Below are positions 62,614 to 64,000 of a DNA stretch of 64,000 nucleotides, in pieces. This DNA is from Tianweitania sp. UT-5YL-CI-8 (lineage in GTDB: Bacteria; Pseudomonadota; Alphaproteobacteria; Rhizobiales; Rhizobiaceae): assembly GCF_030010215.1 (NCBI RefSeq), contig NZ_JASCRR010000015.1, positions 22,448 through 86,447 on the forward strand. Direction: 5' to 3'. The notes below the pieces were generated by a model. It did no database searches, was not told where the DNA came from, and was given only the letters and a program-made list of their open reading frames with translations. Both the position numbers and the translations under genes were made by a program. Numbering within the stretch: the first letter of the stretch is position 1; each line of letters opens with the position of its first letter.

Positions 62614-62877
62614 ATGGCTGCAAGTCGCATGGTGCAAGCCCGTGTGCCGGGTGAGATTCAGGACGTTGCCAACCAGGTCATTCAGGCGTCGGGCCTGACC
62701 GTGAGTGACGTGGTGCGGGTGCTCATGACACGGATCGCGCAGGACAAAGCGATTCCGGCTGCGCTGTTCCAGCCGAACGCCGAGACGCTGGAAGCGTTCG
62801 CGGAGATCGAGCGGGGCGGCATGAAGCGGTTCGCGACGGTGGATGAGCTGTTCGACGACCTCCATGCGGACGATTGA
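62614..62877 (+). CDS. RelB/DinJ-family antitoxin
   Basis: An 87-residue antitoxin. The N-terminus MVQARVPGEIQDVANQVIQASGLTVSDVVRVLMTRIAQDKAIP is the ribbon-helix-helix DNA-binding part of DinJ/RelB proteins. The C-terminal FATVDELFDDLHADD would wrap the toxin. The pair should repress its own promoter; the site TGTGTATTGCAGTGAAATACACA just upstream holds inverted TGTGTAT/ATACACA halves (62575-62597). It overlaps the toxin gene by 14 bases. Confidence 0.92.
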   Translation: MAASRMVQARVPGEIQDVANQVIQASGLTVSDVVRVLMTRIAQDKAIPAALFQPNAETLEAFAEIERGGMKRFATVDELFDDLHADD

Positions 62878-63145
62878 GCGCACGACTGCTTTCAAGCGGG
62901 ATTTCAAGCGTGAGGCGAAAGGGCGACACCGGTCTATTCTCGACACGGAACTGCGCCGGGTGATCGTGGCGCTTGCGAGCGATGAAGCGTTAGAGCCACG
63001 CCACCGGGATCATGCCTTGTCGAACGATTGGAAGGATTATCGGGACTGCCATGTAAAGCCCGATCTGGTGTTGATCTACCGGCTTATCGGGGATGATCGG
63101 CTGATCCTCGCGCGGCTCGGATCGCATTCAGAACTAGACCTGTAA
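62864..63145 (+). CDS. YafQ-family mRNA interferase toxin
   Basis: A 93-residue RelE-superfamily toxin of the YafQ type: RTTAFKRDFKREAKGRH, LEPRHRDHALSNDWKDYRDCHVKPDLVLIYRL and the end LILARLGSHSEL. Catalytic histidines and the C-terminal arginine/histidine pattern of YafQ (HRDHAL, RDCHVKPDLVLIY, GSHSEL) are present. It would cleave ribosome-bound mRNA when the antitoxin is degraded. It helps retain the replicon in the cell population. Confidence 0.92.
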   Translation: MRTIERTTAFKRDFKREAKGRHRSILDTELRRVIVALASDEALEPRHRDHALSNDWKDYRDCHVKPDLVLIYRLIGDDRLILARLGSHSELDL

Positions 63146-63182
63146 GCGGGGCCAGTCACAAGCTTCCGGGAGTTTTGTAATA

Positions 63183-63911
63183 TTGGATGAAAGATCACTA
63201 ACCGCCGCGCGTGATCGGCTTCTTGAAACTGCTGTAGGGTTCTTCTCTGCCGACCCGGCCGTTATCGGCGTTTTCATGGGCGGCTCGCTCGCGGCCGGGA
63301 GCGCCGACGCCTTTTCAGATATTGATTTGCGGGTTGTCGTGACGGTCGATCGTCATGGCTACTATGTCGAACAGCGTCGGGAGATTCCGAAGCAATGGCC
63401 GGGCTTTCTGTTCAATGAGTGGGTGCCCGGCGCGCGGCATTGCGTTTCGCATTTCCGGCCGTTCGGGAAGATCGACATTTTTTATTACGATGCCGCCGCG
63501 CTTGCTCCGTCCCCTTGGTATCGCCTGCCGATCAGGATTTTGCATGATCCCGAGGGGATCGTCGCAGACCTTGTAGCGCGTTCGCAGGATTTGCCGTTCA
63601 CGGTTTCCGATGACGATCTGGACTTTTCGATCAGCAAGGGCCTGGCCGCTGCGCATGAAACCTATCGGCGCGCGCGGCGTGGTGAGCTGTTCTATGCCCT
63701 GTCGCTGCTGGACGAGTTGCGCCAGCACATCATGCACGCCGACGACTGGCTACATGATCGTACCCCGGAAACGGCCGTTGTGGCGAAGTTCGACATACGG
63801 GGGAGCGACGCCGTTCTTGCTGCTCTCAAGGCGTCCTATTGTCCATGCGAGTCCGACGCGATCATGGTGGTGCTGTCCGGCATCAGCACCAATGAGACAG
63901 AATTGGGCTAA
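63183..63911 (+). CDS. Nucleotidyltransferase, aminoglycoside 6-adenylyltransferase-like fold
   Basis: A 242-residue protein with the polymerase-beta-type nucleotidyltransferase signature GVFMGGSLAAGSADAFSDIDLRVVV (GS-x9-DxD form) and a later DIFYYD segment; residues ~140-242 are helical. It resembles uncharacterised relatives of the streptomycin/aminoglycoside adenylyltransferases, but whether it modifies a drug is unknown. The start is the TTG at 63183, giving MDERSLTAARD, with GGGAG about 10 bases upstream. It follows the toxin gene by 37 bases. Confidence 0.8.
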   Translation: MDERSLTAARDRLLETAVGFFSADPAVIGVFMGGSLAAGSADAFSDIDLRVVVTVDRHGYYVEQRREIPKQWPGFLFNEWVPGARHCVSHFRPFGKIDIFYYDAAALAPSPWYRLPIRILHDPEGIVADLVARSQDLPFTVSDDDLDFSISKGLAAAHETYRRARRGELFYALSLLDELRQHIMHADDWLHDRTPETAVVAKFDIRGSDAVLAALKASYCPCESDAIMVVLSGISTNETELG

Positions 63912-63960
63912 TTGAGAGTGGAGGATTTCTGGTTCATCGTTATCTTTCAAAGGAACGACG

Positions 63961-64000
63961 ATGAAACAGAAAACGGAAGCGACGAAACCTTCTGCTGAGA
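63961..64000 (+). CDS. Start of a further gene, cut by the window edge
   Basis: AAAGGAACGACG precedes an ATG at 63961, and the frame MKQKTEATKPSAE stays open to the end. Nothing can be said of its function. Confidence 0.4.
   Translation, partial: MKQKTEATKPSAE

Noticed and set aside
63183..63911. Calling the nucleotidyltransferase an aminoglycoside resistance gene
   Set aside because: Only the general nucleotidyltransferase motif is clear; no specific similarity to a characterised resistance enzyme can be shown by eye.
1..64000. CRISPR arrays, rRNA or tRNA genes
   Set aside because: No regularly spaced repeats and no rRNA- or tRNA-like sequence was noticed on either strand, though tRNA-sized genes can be missed by eye.

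Overview
The window looks like a plasmid (or plasmid-derived integrative element) from an alphaproteobacterium, probably of the Rhizobiales or a relative. The conjugation genes follow the Agrobacterium/Rhizobium Ti-plasmid order (traAFBH divergent from traCDG, with oriT and a TraR-type tra box between them). The partition and accessory genes (ParB, DUF736, ArdC-like, WGR, HU) are the kind that travel with such plasmids. No replication gene, trb pilus cluster, rRNA or tRNA was seen.

Bases 1-38160 form a large catabolic region. A rightward operon (2111-11690) encodes a quinone oxidoreductase-like enzyme, a two-domain enoyl-CoA hydratase/3-hydroxyacyl-CoA dehydrogenase, an IpdAB-like CoA-transferase-fold pair, an ACAD11-like acyl-CoA dehydrogenase with its kinase partner, an SDR and a GMC oxidoreductase. 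A leftward operon of 14 genes (38156 to 24103) encodes a LivHMGF-type ABC importer with permease and ATPase fused, a thioesterase, a GMC oxidoreductase, an aldo/keto reductase, an enoyl-CoA hydratase, a pair of acyl-CoA dehydrogenases, a thiolase, a gamma-carbonic-anhydrase-like protein, an SDR, a SnoaL-like protein and an Old Yellow Enzyme homologue. Between them lie a FadD3-like acyl-CoA ligase, a luciferase-type monooxygenase with flavin reductase and VOC protein beside a LysR regulator, an MFS transporter, a LuxR-type regulator and two periplasmic binding proteins. Together they describe import, CoA activation, beta-oxidation and hydrolytic ring opening of an alicyclic acid. The enzyme set parallels the actinobacterial steroid C/D-ring (KstR2) regulon, but no steroid A/B-ring genes are present, so the substrate is unknown.

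An IS3-family transposase remnant (38.5-38.8 kb) marks the joint with the conjugation module (38.9-47.3 kb): traH, traB, a frameshifted traF, the traA relaxase-helicase, oriT, tra box, traC, traD and traG. A Fic protein follows, then a strip of accessory genes (49.4-62.2 kb). Several of these carry single-base frameshifts, and one is split by a complete 3.67-kb element encoding three tyrosine recombinases in tandem (a recombinase-in-trio, RIT, element). The element has repeated ATTATGCCGAG motifs and a 5-bp target duplication; removing it restores a 158-codon gene. The window ends with a ParB-like protein, a RelB/DinJ-YafQ toxin-antitoxin pair and a nucleotidyltransferase.
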